A stretch of DNA of 64,000 nt from Corynebacterium freiburgense (GTDB lineage Bacteria > Actinomycetota > Actinomycetes > Mycobacteriales > Mycobacteriaceae), in the NCBI RefSeq assembly GCF_030408815.1, contig NZ_CP047355.1, positions 372,001 to 436,000 of the forward strand, written 5' to 3'. Both the position numbers and the translations under genes were made by a program. The notes beneath the pieces were generated by a model. It worked only from the letters and a program-made list of their open reading frames with translations. It ran no database searches and was not told the DNA's origin. Each line of letters starts with the position of its first letter. Positions within the stretch are counted from its first letter, which is position 1. Below, one piece after another: positions 1 through 8,893 of the stretch.

Positions 1-2
1 CG

Positions 3-1400
3 CGGGGGCAGATTCTGGAGGAAAATCGCATTCGGCATCGGATTCTTGATGCGGTGTTTTCTGCTGGTCCGGCGCGGTCTGCAACTACGAGTACTGGTTC
101 GACGGTGGCGCTTGCTACGGAGCTTACTGAGAAAATGATGCTCATGCGGGTGGGGTTTGTTGCTCAGGTTATTGGTTCGTTTTCTGCCCCGTTTCTGGTT
201 GTTGGGGTTGTTGCGGTGTATATTGCTCCGTTTCCTGCGCTGGTGTTATTTCTTATGTTGTTGGTGGTTCCAGTTGTGGTTGCGGGTTTTCGGAAGCTGG
301 TGTCGCGGGCGTCTTCGGGTTCGCAGGATGCGCGGAAGGCTTTGGCTGCTGCGTATATGGATGCGTTGAAGTCGTTAAGTACTTTGCAGCTTTTGGGCGC
401 CGCTGGTCGGGTTTCGGATCAGTTGGCGGAAACTGGCGAGCGTAATCGTGTGGCGGTCATGCAGCTGCTGAAGGTGAATCAGTTGATTTTATTGGTTATC
501 GACGCCGCGTGCAGCCTAGCGTTGGTGACTACTGCGGCGGCTATGGCGTTGCTTGGGGATTATTCGCAAGGTCAGGCGATTTGTCTCATTGCGCTAAGTA
601 TTTTGCTTCTTGAGCCGATGGATCAAATTGGGGCATTTTTCTATGTGGGGATGAGTGGGCTTGGCGCTCAGCGCGGGATTTTTGGTTTCTTGCGGGCTCG
701 CGCCACGAAATCCACGAAACCAACGAAACCGGGAATAACCGCACAACCTGCTGAAACGGATGTTGCGGTTGTTGTTTCAAATATGCATTTTGGCTATGAT
801 CAACCGATTTTTCATGGTGCCAACCTTACGATCCGGCGGGGAGAAAGGGTGGCTATTATTGGGCCGTCTGGTCAGGGGAAGTCGACACTATTGTCTTTGC
901 TGAAAGGGGATTTGCTTCCGCAGTCTGGAAGTGTTTCGGTGGCGGGTGAATCTGGGGATGGACTGTGCGCGGCGTCGGCAAGCGTGGCGCAGACTACCTG
1001 GTTGTTTAGCGGAACCATTGCAGATAACTTGCGCATTGCATGCCCGGAGGCCACGGAGGAGCAAATGTGGGAGGCGTTGGACCGCGCGCATGTGGCGGAA
1101 GAAATTCGGCGGTTCCCACGTGGGCTCGCAACTGAATTGGGGGAGCAGGGCTTGGGTATTTCTGGGGGTCAAGCGCAGCGAATTTCGCTTGCACGTGCGA
1201 TTATTTCCGGGCGGCGGGTGATCCTTCTGGATGAGCCAACCTCGCACGTAGATTTGGCGTCCGAGCGGGAAATCCTGGCCGCTATTAATGCCCTTGGGCC
1301 GGAGTACACCCTTATTTTGGTCACGCATCGCACCTCATCGCTGCAGCATATGGATCGCGTTCTGCGTGTATCCGGCGGGGAAATTAAGGAAGAATCATGA
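3..1400 (+). CDS. ABC exporter subunit, fused membrane and ATPase domains (5' end cut by window)
   Basis: The reading frame is open back to the left edge, so the N-terminus of this protein lies outside the window; about 465 residues remain. What is left is the end of an ABC type-1 transmembrane domain with several hydrophobic helices, followed by a complete nucleotide-binding domain: Walker A GPSGQGKST (near base 861), Q-loop VAQTTW, signature ISGGQAQR, Walker B VILLDEPT and switch histidine in LVTHR. It overlaps the next gene by four bases (ATGA), so the two are translationally coupled and probably form a heterodimeric exporter. The arrangement resembles CydD/CydC (thiol export for cytochrome bd assembly), but no cydAB is visible, so the substrate is open; a siderophore or lipid exporter is also possible. 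Confidence 0.85.
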   Translation, partial: RGQILEENRIRHRILDAVFSAGPARSATTSTGSTVALATELTEKMMLMRVGFVAQVIGSFSAPFLVVGVVAVYIAPFPALVLFLMLLVVPVVVAGFRKLVSRASSGSQDARKALAAAYMDALKSLSTLQLLGAAGRVSDQLAETGERNRVAVMQLLKVNQLILLVIDAACSLALVTTAAAMALLGDYSQGQAICLIALSILLLEPMDQIGAFFYVGMSGLGAQRGIFGFLRARATKSTKPTKPGITAQPAETDVAVVVSNMHFGYDQPIFHGANLTIRRGERVAIIGPSGQGKSTLLSLLKGDLLPQSGSVSVAGESGDGLCAASASVAQTTWLFSGTIADNLRIACPEATEEQMWEALDRAHVAEEIRRFPRGLATELGEQGLGISGGQAQRISLARAIISGRRVILLDEPTSHVDLASEREILAAINALGPEYTLILVTHRTSSLQHMDRVLRVSGGEIKEES

Positions 1401-3094
1401 GTGCAACCAATCCAACTGTGCGGCAACTCGTCATCTGGCTTCTTAGCATGACTCGGCCGGTCTTGGCGCCACTGGGTGTTTCCACATTGTGCCGGATTGC
1501 CAATCAAGTGCTGAATATCTTGTTGTATGTGGTGCCGGTATATGCATTGATTGCGCAAAATATGAGCATCACTACCGTTGTGGTTTCCATGGTTATTATG
1601 GCGCTGGCCAAGGCTTTCCTGCGCTATCTAGAACATTTTTTCGGCCACCTGGTGGCGTTTAAGGCGCTCGAACTGATTCGCGTTCGAGTGTTTCGGGATA
1701 TATACCCTCAGGCGCCGGCCATTATGTCACGTACTGGCAGCAATGCCGTGGGCAGCGGTGATATATTAACCCGCCTGACTCGCGATATTGCCCAGATTGA
1801 GGTGTTTTTTGCCCATACCACCGCACCCGTGATTTCTGCCTTGGTGGTGCCTACTGCGGTGGTTGCTGTGGTGACCGTGTGGTCGCCATGGCAGGGACTT
1901 ATTGCCGCAGGTATTTTATTGCTAGCAGCCCTTGTGAGTGTGGATACCAGCACATATAGGTTCGCTTTGGGGGTGACGGATACGCGTGGTGTGATTGCCC
2001 AGCATGTTACGGATTCCATTGGTGGTGTGGCCGAGGTTACCGGTTATGGTGCCGCTGAGCGTCGGCATAATGACTTAGCAAATTTAGAAAAACCTCTGGT
2101 AGGAAGCATAGTTCGGCGCAGTGGCGTCGTTGGGGTTCGCGGTGGTTTGGTTGCTGCCGCCCGGATGTCCGTAGTGCTTATGCTCCTGCCTGCTACCGAT
2201 AACCTTGCGCTAAGTGTGGTTGCCATGTTTGCGGTGCTGCGTTGTTGGGACATGGTTCAGGAAGTCACCGATTTGGGCAATCATTTTTCGCAATCACTTG
2301 CGGCTGCGCGCAGGGTGTGGGGCCTTTCGCATGCAGGTTTGGCATTACCTGATGGTGGTTTACACATTGAAGCTCATGGCCCTGGCGTGAGCGTGCACTG
2401 GCGCGACGTGAGTTTTACATACGATGGTGCGCCTCAACCAGTGGTGCGAAATATAAATCTGGAGGTTGCGCCGGGTTCCTGGACCACGGTGGTTGGTTCT
2501 ACTGGTTCGGGCAAATCTACTATTGGGAAATTATTGCTGCGCTACTGGGATGTAGATTCTGGCGTTGTGCTGCTGGACGGCAAGGATATTCGCGATTACA
2601 ATATTAATGCTCTGCGTTCTGCGGTGGCGATAGTCACCCAAGATATTCGGCCGATGAATGCCACCGTCGCGGAAAACTTGCGCCTTGCTGCGTCGAATGC
2701 CACCGATACGGAATTAGCACATGCGTTGTATCTGGCTTGTCTGGATGGGGAAGTGGAGCTTTCGGATTTCGTAGGTGAGGGTGGTGCCTCGCTTTCCGGT
2801 GGTCAACGCCAACGGCTGTCCCTCGCCCAAGCTTTATTGCGTGGTGGAAGGGTACTGGTTTTGGATGAATTTACTGCTCACCTAAATCCAGCATTGGTTG
2901 CACAGGTTCGGGCTCGGCTCCAGCAGGCATTCCCTTCAACCACAGTTATTGAGATCGCCCACGACTTGGACAATATTGATGCTGCTAGCTGGGTCGCTGT
3001 TATGGATCAAGGCGAAATAGTGGAGCAGGGCAAACCCGAACAACTGCGGGCCCAGCAGGGGGTATTGCATTATTTGCTGCAAAGGGGTTCATAG
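1397..3094 (+). CDS. ABC exporter subunit, CydC-like, permease-ATPase fusion
   Basis: A 565-residue half-transporter with about six transmembrane helices in its first 300 residues and a C-terminal ATPase domain. The ATPase has Walker A GSTGSGKST, signature LSGGQRQRLS and Walker B VLVLDEFTAHL with the catalytic glutamate present; the usual DEPT is DEFT here. The segment GDILTRLTRDIAQIEVFF in the membrane domain is the kind of coupling-helix motif seen in CydC and ABCB-type exporters. The start ATG overlaps the stop of the preceding ABC gene. The partner is the upstream subunit; the heterodimer should sit in the cytoplasmic membrane and export a small molecule. Specific substrate is not deducible from sequence. 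Confidence 0.85.
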   Translation: MSATNPTVRQLVIWLLSMTRPVLAPLGVSTLCRIANQVLNILLYVVPVYALIAQNMSITTVVVSMVIMALAKAFLRYLEHFFGHLVAFKALELIRVRVFRDIYPQAPAIMSRTGSNAVGSGDILTRLTRDIAQIEVFFAHTTAPVISALVVPTAVVAVVTVWSPWQGLIAAGILLLAALVSVDTSTYRFALGVTDTRGVIAQHVTDSIGGVAEVTGYGAAERRHNDLANLEKPLVGSIVRRSGVVGVRGGLVAAARMSVVLMLLPATDNLALSVVAMFAVLRCWDMVQEVTDLGNHFSQSLAAARRVWGLSHAGLALPDGGLHIEAHGPGVSVHWRDVSFTYDGAPQPVVRNINLEVAPGSWTTVVGSTGSGKSTIGKLLLRYWDVDSGVVLLDGKDIRDYNINALRSAVAIVTQDIRPMNATVAENLRLAASNATDTELAHALYLACLDGEVELSDFVGEGGASLSGGQRQRLSLAQALLRGGRVLVLDEFTAHLNPALVAQVRARLQQAFPSTTVIEIAHDLDNIDAASWVAVMDQGEIVEQGKPEQLRAQQGVLHYLLQRGS

Positions 3095-3151
3095 TTAGCG
3101 TTTCGACGCCGCCAGCCTCATACAGGTTGGATGCAATCTAATTCCGTGAGG

Positions 3152-3997
3152 TTACAAGGGTTGCGTATTCCCGCGTGGGCGCCACCTGCCGAAACCGCCT
3201 TCGGTATTGATGATTTGCCCGGTGATCCAGGAGGCTTCTTCGGTGGTTAGCCATGCGATGAGGCGGGCTGGATCATCGGGTTGACCATAACGCCCGAAAG
3301 GAAACATCGGTTTCACGTATTCGTACATTTCTTCGGTGAGGTATCCGGTGTCAACCGGGCCGGGGTTGACGGTATTTACCCGGATTCCAATGTCCGCGAG
3401 TTGATCCGCAATGGTCACCGTGACGCCGGCGATTGCCGCTTTCGCTGCTGCGTACGCCACTTCTCCTGGCATTGGCCCGAGGTCCTGGCCGGATGTGAGG
3501 AAAATTATGGAAGCTGGGTGGCCGTGCGTGTGCCGGACGGCGAACGCTTGCGCTAATAAGAGGGAGGCGCGGGCGTCGATACGCCAGTGACGATCAAGAT
3601 CTTCGGCCGTAAGTTCGCCGAGCGCGCCATCCGAGCCGGAGAGTGCCTGGTTGCAAATAAGCGCGTCAAGGTGACCGAATTCCTGCGCGGCTGCGGCGAC
3701 AAGATGTTCGGGGGCTGTGGGGTCGGCGAGGTCTGCGTGCATATCGGCGATGCGCGCGCCGTCGCTAAGGTGCAATCGAACACCTTGCATAACGACGCCG
3801 ATGTCGTCGGCGCCCCACGGCTGTTCGGCGTCATGGGGAGCAAAGTGGTGGCAAAACACGTTTGCGCCATAGGCGGCGAGTCTGCAAGCGGTGGCGTACC
3901 CAATGCCCGCGCGGCGGCTTACACCGGTAATAAGAACATTCTTTCCACGCAGGGGAAAAGGGTCTCGGGTGAGCTGGGATTCCGGTTTGTTAGTCAT
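3152..3997 (-). CDS. SDR-family oxidoreductase
   Basis: A 281-residue classical short-chain dehydrogenase/reductase. The Rossmann cofactor motif is TGVSRRAGIG (residues 24-33), and the catalytic set is Ser169 (in FLTSG), Tyr182 and Lys186 (YAAAK). A PGPVDTGY segment after the last strand matches the family's PG motif. These features predict an NAD(P)H-dependent oxidoreductase acting in the cytosol on a carbonyl or hydroxyl substrate; the sequence does not identify the substrate. It converges with the ABC exporter genes and lies 35 bases downstream of the co-directional EamA transporter gene, so the two minus-strand genes may be cotranscribed. Confidence 0.85.
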   Translation of the reverse strand: MTNKPESQLTRDPFPLRGKNVLITGVSRRAGIGYATACRLAAYGANVFCHHFAPHDAEQPWGADDIGVVMQGVRLHLSDGARIADMHADLADPTAPEHLVAAAAQEFGHLDALICNQALSGSDGALGELTAEDLDRHWRIDARASLLLAQAFAVRHTHGHPASIIFLTSGQDLGPMPGEVAYAAAKAAIAGVTVTIADQLADIGIRVNTVNPGPVDTGYLTEEMYEYVKPMFPFGRYGQPDDPARLIAWLTTEEASWITGQIINTEGGFGRWRPRGNTQPL

Positions 3998-4032
3998 GTG
4001 CCTAGTACATCAAATGAGGTGGGTGTGTGCTA

Positions 4033-4896
4033 TTAGACGACCTTTCGAGCCGGTGAAAGTTGCCCGGCGACCATTGCCATAAGCGCAGCGGCAAACCCGA
4101 TTAGTTGCACGATTGTGAGTGATTCACCTGCGATACTTGCTCCTAATAATGTTGCCGTGAGCGGGGAGAGCAGACCTAGTAATGCGGTCGGAGTGACAGG
4201 GAGCTTCCGGATTCCGGCGAACCACACCGTATAGGCAAGAAGAGCGCCAATAAGCCCCAGCCACGTATATCCCGCCAACGCACGCATATCAACATTGGGT
4301 GGCACGCCGTCGATAATTAGTGCAGGGATAAGGAGGAGTAAACCGCCAGCGGAAAGTTGCCAGCCCGCAAAGCCCATAGCGCTAATATGATCGGGCTTGC
4401 CCCAGCGTTTGGCGAGCACTACGCCGATGGCCATAGAGACCGCGCCGCCAAGTGCCGCGAGAACACCTAGTGAGCTGAGCGCTGCATTCGGGCCGAGCAC
4501 CATAAGCCCCACGCCAATAACGCCAACAATACCCCACAGTATTCGCCACGCGGAGAAGCGTTCGTGCAAAATAACGATGGCAAGCAGGGCAATCACAATG
4601 GGTTGCACAGCACCAATAGTGGCTGCGACCCCGCCAGGAAGTTCTTGAGCACTAATAAAGAGCAGGGGAAAGAATGCGGCCATAGTAAGTGCACCTAATA
4701 CGAAGCTTTTCCACCACCAGCTGCCACTTGGCAAAGTTCGAGTGAATGCCAGTGCGATTAGGCCCGGAGGAAGCGTGCGCATCAACGACGCAAACACCGG
4801 GTGGCCGTCTGGGAGCAAATGCGTGGTCACAATATAAGTAGTGCCCCAGACGATCGGTGCAATCGCGGTAAGTAGGATCCATCCTGCTCTGTTCAT
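4033..4896 (-). CDS. EamA/DMT-family membrane transporter
   Basis: A 287-residue, strongly hydrophobic protein with about ten predicted transmembrane helices in two repeated halves, as in the drug/metabolite transporter (DMT, EamA) superfamily. The first half opens with WILLTAIAPIVWGTTYI, which fits the family's first-helix signature, and the second half contains a similar GLIGALLAYTVWFAGI helix pair. Family members export metabolites such as amino acids or purines through the cytoplasmic membrane; nothing here fixes the substrate. It is upstream of the SDR gene on the same strand. The region in front of its start holds two copies of an intergenic palindromic repeat. Confidence 0.85.
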   Translation of the reverse strand: MNRAGWILLTAIAPIVWGTTYIVTTHLLPDGHPVFASLMRTLPPGLIALAFTRTLPSGSWWWKSFVLGALTMAAFFPLLFISAQELPGGVAATIGAVQPIVIALLAIVILHERFSAWRILWGIVGVIGVGLMVLGPNAALSSLGVLAALGGAVSMAIGVVLAKRWGKPDHISAMGFAGWQLSAGGLLLLIPALIIDGVPPNVDMRALAGYTWLGLIGALLAYTVWFAGIRKLPVTPTALLGLLSPLTATLLGASIAGESLTIVQLIGFAAALMAMVAGQLSPARKVV

Positions 4897-4948
4897 AGGT
4901 GGCAGCCTAACAGCGGGTGGGTTGTGTGCAATGGGTTACCTGAGGGTT

Positions 4949-5066
4949 GTCGTTTAATACACCATCTTGTGTGCAATTGGTGTAAAAAGCGTCACCAGAC
5001 TGGCTTTGAAGCCGTAGTTTTGTCGCCAAATACACCAATTGTGCACAACTTGGTGTAAAAAACGAC
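4949..5066. repeat. Intergenic palindromic element, family A, copy 1
   Basis: A 118-bp element with outer inverted ends GTCGTTTAATACACCA and TGGTGTAAAAAACGAC. Two inner arms are also inverted relative to each other: TTGTGTGCAATTGGTGTAAA and CCAAATACACCAATTGTGCA. ACACCA/TGGTGT therefore occurs four times in alternating orientation, giving a nested hairpin. A second full copy follows 142 bp downstream, a third is at 34277 and a partial fourth at 34538. Confidence 0.85.
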
Positions 5067-5208
5067 GGTGGTTATGGAATCAACAATAAATAATATTTGT
5101 TGCTTATATCTTATTGTGTTAACCCCCCATCCTCCAGGTATTTCGTGTGGTCCACGCATGCGCGCCGCAAAAAGTAATAAGTTACACACAACCGCCGAGC
5201 TGGGGGTT

Positions 5209-5327
5209 GTCGTTTAATACACCATCTTGCGTGCAATTGGTGTAAAAAGCGTCTGCGAGGCGGGTCTGGGGGGGTAGTTTTGTCGCCAAATACACCAATT
5301 GGGCACAACATGGTGTAAAAAAACGAC
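5209..5327. repeat. Intergenic palindromic element, family A, copy 2
   Basis: A 119-bp element with the same outer ends and inner arms as the copy at 4949, differing mainly in the central non-palindromic loop. It is preceded by GCCGAGCTGGGG, which also precedes the partial copy near 34538, so the flank is part of the repeated block. Confidence 0.85.
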
Positions 5328-5879
5328 GGTGGTTATAAGGTTGTAAACAAATACCTTCTCGTGTTTTGTGTAGCTTTACTTCTGGTCACTTCGCCGCAAG
5401 TTGTTTTGTTTCGGTGGGTCGTGTTGGTCAAGAGCTAAGGCGTTTTAAATAACAAAACATTTTTATAGGGTCGATACCTTTGGTGTCGGTAAGCGTTTTC
5501 CTGTGCTTGTAGGAAATGTGGTATCGCCGTTAGTGGGGCTAAAAACTTGTGAATCACCCACATTTTGGTGTGGTCTTGTGGCTGCTATGACTTTTTTCGG
5601 TGTTACCTGGTTTTCATTAGCCGGCAGGCTTGAGTTTGATGCGCTGTGCGCAGTGGAAACATTCGTATTGTGCGATGAGATGTGGTGAAGAAAACCCGAG
5701 AGCTCGGTGCACTTGGTGAAGGAGATTTTAAGCTATGCGCCTAGCGGGGTGGTGTCACTTCTGATACCGTCTGGGGGCGAGTCTGATAATAAAAATCAGA
5801 TTTCGTGGGGGAAGGCTTACATAAGCCATGGGAAAACGGTTGAAATTTGTTGGAAACCTATTGTTAAGGAACACGTACT
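5328..5879. other. Intergenic region upstream of the secreted NlpC/P60-like gene
   Basis: No convincing gene. The stretch holds an AT-rich segment near 5440-5470, a short hairpin (TCTGAT at 5782, ATCAGA at 5795) and the ribosome-binding site TTAAGGAAC before the GTG at 5880. It is a long 5' region and probably contains the promoter of the downstream gene. Confidence 0.5.
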
Positions 5880-6944
5880 GTGAAGATTTTTTCTCGTGTC
5901 GTTGGTCTATATACAGTTTTTCTTTTGTCCACTTCTGTTATGGGCGCATCGCCCGCATTTGCAACCCCGGACGTAGTTACCAAAGATGGCGCTACCGTTG
6001 GGGGAAACTCCAGTGCCCAAGAGGTTGACACTATTGTTGATTTGAAAAAGATGAGCGGTGTCTCTGGCAGTGTCGAAACAAAGGGGCATATCCAGGCAGA
6101 TGATCAAGCTGGTATGGCATTTTCAATAGAATCGAAACAGCCGGAAGGTGTTTTGGGGAATGTGGCTGTTCCACTCGCTGATGGGAAATGGGCAGTGCCT
6201 GAGAATTTACCCACCGGGCCGGATAAGCCGGTAGATAATGCTGCGGTAGATGATGCAATTGCTCGCGCCAGGACTTTTGTTGCTGCTGGTCGTGATCTTC
6301 GTTGGGATTCTCATGGATTAACTCCACTACACACCAGCGGGGTTGTCCATGAAAAGTCCAATAAGCCTTACCCGATTTACTGCTCGTCACTTGTTGGAAT
6401 GGTGCTCAAAGGTTGGGATTATGAGCACACAACTTATGTAGCGGATGCAAATACAAGCGTCGGTACATCAGTTGACCTTGGGGAAGCGGCCAACATTACC
6501 GATGTACAAGATGATATGTGGCAGTCCAATAAACTTGCACGCTGGTTCTACACGCATGGCGATCTATGGCTCAATAATGGTGAGCAAAAGTATGAACGGG
6601 GCGATCTGTTGTTTTTGGCAAAGCAAAAGCCTGAAGGCAGCGATGCGAATACGGGTGAATACTTTGGAAATATCTACCATGTGGCAATGTATATTGGCGA
6701 TAATAAGGTAATTCATTCGTATGCACCAGACACTGATGGTGGTGTGGTTGAACAAGAAATGGATGAATTCTTGCGTGAGGGCACTGCATTTGTTGCGCGC
6801 CCTGATTGGCAAAGGGCTGGTAGTGCGGGAAAGAGTGCGCCCGCAAAATCCGATACCAAAGAATCCCGGAATGACAATGGTAACGGCAATGCAGGGAAGG
6901 AAACCAAAGTAGAACCCCAACAAGAGGGTCAGCTTTCAAACTAA
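5880..6944 (+). CDS. Secreted NlpC/P60-like (papain-fold) protein
   Basis: A 354-residue protein that starts with GTG behind the ribosome-binding site AAGGA. Residues 1-29 form a signal peptide ending near PAFA. The C-terminal half looks like an NlpC/P60 or related papain-fold amidase: a cysteine near residue 168 in PIYCSSLVGMVLKGWDY starts a helix, and a histidine near residue 267 sits in the strand HVAMYIGDNKVIHSY, the usual Cys-His pair. The tail after about residue 315 is charged and low in complexity. Family members cleave peptide bonds in peptidoglycan, and this one should act outside the membrane. It is a single gene closed by a terminator. The match is by motif only, and the catalytic third residue was not identified. 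Confidence 0.7.
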   Translation: MKIFSRVVGLYTVFLLSTSVMGASPAFATPDVVTKDGATVGGNSSAQEVDTIVDLKKMSGVSGSVETKGHIQADDQAGMAFSIESKQPEGVLGNVAVPLADGKWAVPENLPTGPDKPVDNAAVDDAIARARTFVAAGRDLRWDSHGLTPLHTSGVVHEKSNKPYPIYCSSLVGMVLKGWDYEHTTYVADANTSVGTSVDLGEAANITDVQDDMWQSNKLARWFYTHGDLWLNNGEQKYERGDLLFLAKQKPEGSDANTGEYFGNIYHVAMYIGDNKVIHSYAPDTDGGVVEQEMDEFLREGTAFVARPDWQRAGSAGKSAPAKSDTKESRNDNGNGNAGKETKVEPQQEGQLSN

Positions 6945-6961
6945 AATCAGCTCAATTTGTA

Positions 6962-6997
6962 CCCACCCCGGCAAGATATTGGGGTGGGATTTGCTTT
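6962..6997 (+). terminator. Intrinsic terminator after the NlpC/P60-like gene
   Basis: CCCACCCC (6962-6969) pairs with GGGGTGGG (6981-6988), followed by the T-rich ATTTGCTTT. Confidence 0.75.
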
Positions 6998-7019
6998 GCA
7001 AGGCTTCCCAGTCCTACAG

Positions 7020-7040
7020 TTAGTGTAAAATAAACACTAA
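7020..7040. promoter_or_regulatory. Palindromic operator upstream of pnuC-nadR
   Basis: TTAGTGT and ACACTAA are perfect 7-bp inverted arms separated by seven bases, 19 bp before the pnuC start. A copy with the same 21-bp geometry stands in front of the decayed second pnuC (10870-10890). Regulators of the NrtR/NdnR family control NAD salvage genes in actinobacteria through palindromes of about this size; assignment to such a regulator is inference. Confidence 0.6.
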
Positions 7041-7059
7041 TAAGAGAAGGTGGGGCGCG

Positions 7060-7755
7060 ATGGAAGCTATCTACGCGTTATTAAGTGTAGAAAATATCGC
7101 ATTTGAGGTGCTGGGATACCAGATTAGCTGGCTCGAGCTCGTTGGCACGGTTTTTAATTTTGTTTGTGTAATCTTGGCGGCGCGAAGAAATATTTGGAAT
7201 TGGCCGATTGGTTTAATTGGGGTCGTCCTGTTTGGAATATTGTTCTATCAAATCAATCTGTATGCAGATTTCCTTGAGCAGGTGTATTACCTGGTCACGG
7301 GTGTTGTGGGTTGGTATCTTTGGGCGCGGGTCGGGCGATCCAAGGGTAAACAAAATAAAGTTCAGATCACCACGAATACGTACACGGTAAATCTATTGTG
7401 GGTTTTTGGCATTGTAGCCGTGTCTATTGTTTTAGGCTGGGTAACGGCAAATTTGCATATCTGGGCAACCGCATTTTTCCCGGAGCCAGCGGATCTGCCC
7501 TATCTAGATGCGGCTACCACAACCATGGCTTTTGCCGCGCAATTCCTAATGATGCGTAGGAAACTAGAATGCTGGTACCTGTGGATTCTGGTGGACATTA
7601 TTGCCATTGGTTTGTACTGGTACAAGGGTGTGCCGTTTGTTGCGCTGCTATATGTGTTGTTCCTCGTTAATGCATGCTATGGCTGGTGGTCTTGGCGTGC
7701 CAATACAAATAATTTTCCGAATCAAATTGCCAAGGAGCAGGTATGCGCGGCGTAG
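7060..7755 (+). CDS. pnuC: Nicotinamide riboside transporter PnuC
   Basis: A 231-residue membrane protein with about seven hydrophobic helices and the tryptophan-rich PnuC signature: RRNIWNWPIGLIGVVLF near residue 45, then QVYYLVTGVVGWYLW near residue 78 and ECWYLWILVDI near residue 170. PnuC imports nicotinamide riboside by facilitated diffusion and relies on intracellular phosphorylation to trap it. The next gene, nadR, overlaps its 3' end by 13 bases and encodes that kinase, which makes this a compact NAD-salvage operon. A 21-bp palindrome lies just upstream. A truncated second copy of this gene is found at 10909-11106. Confidence 0.93.
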   Translation: MEAIYALLSVENIAFEVLGYQISWLELVGTVFNFVCVILAARRNIWNWPIGLIGVVLFGILFYQINLYADFLEQVYYLVTGVVGWYLWARVGRSKGKQNKVQITTNTYTVNLLWVFGIVAVSIVLGWVTANLHIWATAFFPEPADLPYLDAATTTMAFAAQFLMMRRKLECWYLWILVDIIAIGLYWYKGVPFVALLYVLFLVNACYGWWSWRANTNNFPNQIAKEQVCAA

Positions 7756-8726
7756 TTGCGGGTAAATTTTATCCACCCCATAAAGGCCATGATTTCCTTA
7801 TCCGCGCGGCGCTTCAGCGGTGTGATCACGTTGATGTGTTGGTCGTCGATAATAAAAGCTATCAAATTCCCGCTGAGCGCCGCCGACGCTGGATACAAGC
7901 TGAGCACCCAGCTGCTCACGTACACATTATTTCGGATATTGGAAAAGATGATGATAGCGTCGCTTGGGCAGCACACACTATGCAGTTCTTGGGGTATGCG
8001 CCCGATATTGTGTTTAGCAGTGAAACCTATGGTCCGCACTGGGCAAAATACATGGGGGCGCAACACACCATGGTTGACTTCGAACGTGCTAGCGTACCGA
8101 TAAGCGGCACAAAGGTACGTTCGGACGTATTTGCGCATTGGCAGTGGTTGGGGGAGCGTGCGCGGGCAGGGCTGGCGTCGCGTGTAGTTGTGGTTGGTGC
8201 GGAATCTACAGGCACCACCACCTTGGCCCGTGCGCTTGCCGGAGCTTTACGTGTGCCTTGGGTTCCGGAAATTGGGCGCTTTTATACGGAATCGATCATG
8301 ACCGATGGCGGTGAGTGGAGCCATGAGGATTTTCACCGAATTGGAAGACTCCAGCAACACTATGAACAAGCCATCGCCGCACGCTCCAACGGTGTTATTG
8401 TCTGTGATACCAATGCTGTAGCCACGCAATTATGGCAGCGCCGTTATATGGGAGAAACAACAAACCGCATGAAAGAGATCGCTGCAGACGATATAGCGGA
8501 TCTCTATATTATTACCGGCGATGAAATACCGTTTGTACAAGATGGTATCCGTGATGGCGAACATATACGCCATACAATGCACCAATGGTTTGTTGAGTAC
8601 ATCAGTACATGTGGTGTGCCATATGTAGTAGTTCGGGGTTCTGTACAGGAACGTTTAACGGTGGCAAAACGCAAAGCGGAAGAAATAATTAAGCAACGCC
8701 GAACGCTTGTTAATCCAGCTTGTTAA
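7743..8726 (+). CDS. nadR: NadR-like NMN adenylyltransferase / ribosylnicotinamide kinase
   Basis: A 327-residue two-domain protein. The N-terminal nucleotidyltransferase domain has GKFYPPHKGH (residues 7-16) and the ISGTKVRSD motif near residue 120, expected to make NAD from NMN and ATP. The C-terminal P-loop kinase domain begins near residue 148 with GAESTGTTT at about 152-160. In the enterobacterial and Haemophilus enzymes this loop is GxESSGKS, so the Walker lysine is replaced by threonine here. There is no N-terminal HTH repressor domain, unlike enterobacterial NadR, so the protein is probably enzymatic only. It overlaps pnuC and likely phosphorylates the imported nicotinamide riboside. 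Whether the lysine-less loop is active is unknown from sequence alone. Confidence 0.88.
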   Translation: MRGVVAGKFYPPHKGHDFLIRAALQRCDHVDVLVVDNKSYQIPAERRRRWIQAEHPAAHVHIISDIGKDDDSVAWAAHTMQFLGYAPDIVFSSETYGPHWAKYMGAQHTMVDFERASVPISGTKVRSDVFAHWQWLGERARAGLASRVVVVGAESTGTTTLARALAGALRVPWVPEIGRFYTESIMTDGGEWSHEDFHRIGRLQQHYEQAIAARSNGVIVCDTNAVATQLWQRRYMGETTNRMKEIAADDIADLYIITGDEIPFVQDGIRDGEHIRHTMHQWFVEYISTCGVPYVVVRGSVQERLTVAKRKAEEIIKQRRTLVNPAC

Positions 8727-8893
8727 TCCAATTCCCGAGCATTCACATAAACATCCAGGCGGATAATAGGCAGAAAATAAAGGAGCCATTTATAGTATAT
8801 TGCATAAAAAATTTATTAATTTCTTGAAATAATCTGCAGTGCGGCTTTATCGTGTGAGGTGGCTATTTTGTCCACCACAGAATGAGGATTTCC

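Noticed and set aside
1..3094. Naming the ABC pair cydD-cydC
   Set aside because: Motifs fit CydDC but also other heterodimeric exporters, and no cydAB is visible in the window.
5503..5688. 61-codon frame in the long leader of the NlpC/P60-like gene
   Set aside because: No ribosome-binding site and no domain features; likely chance.
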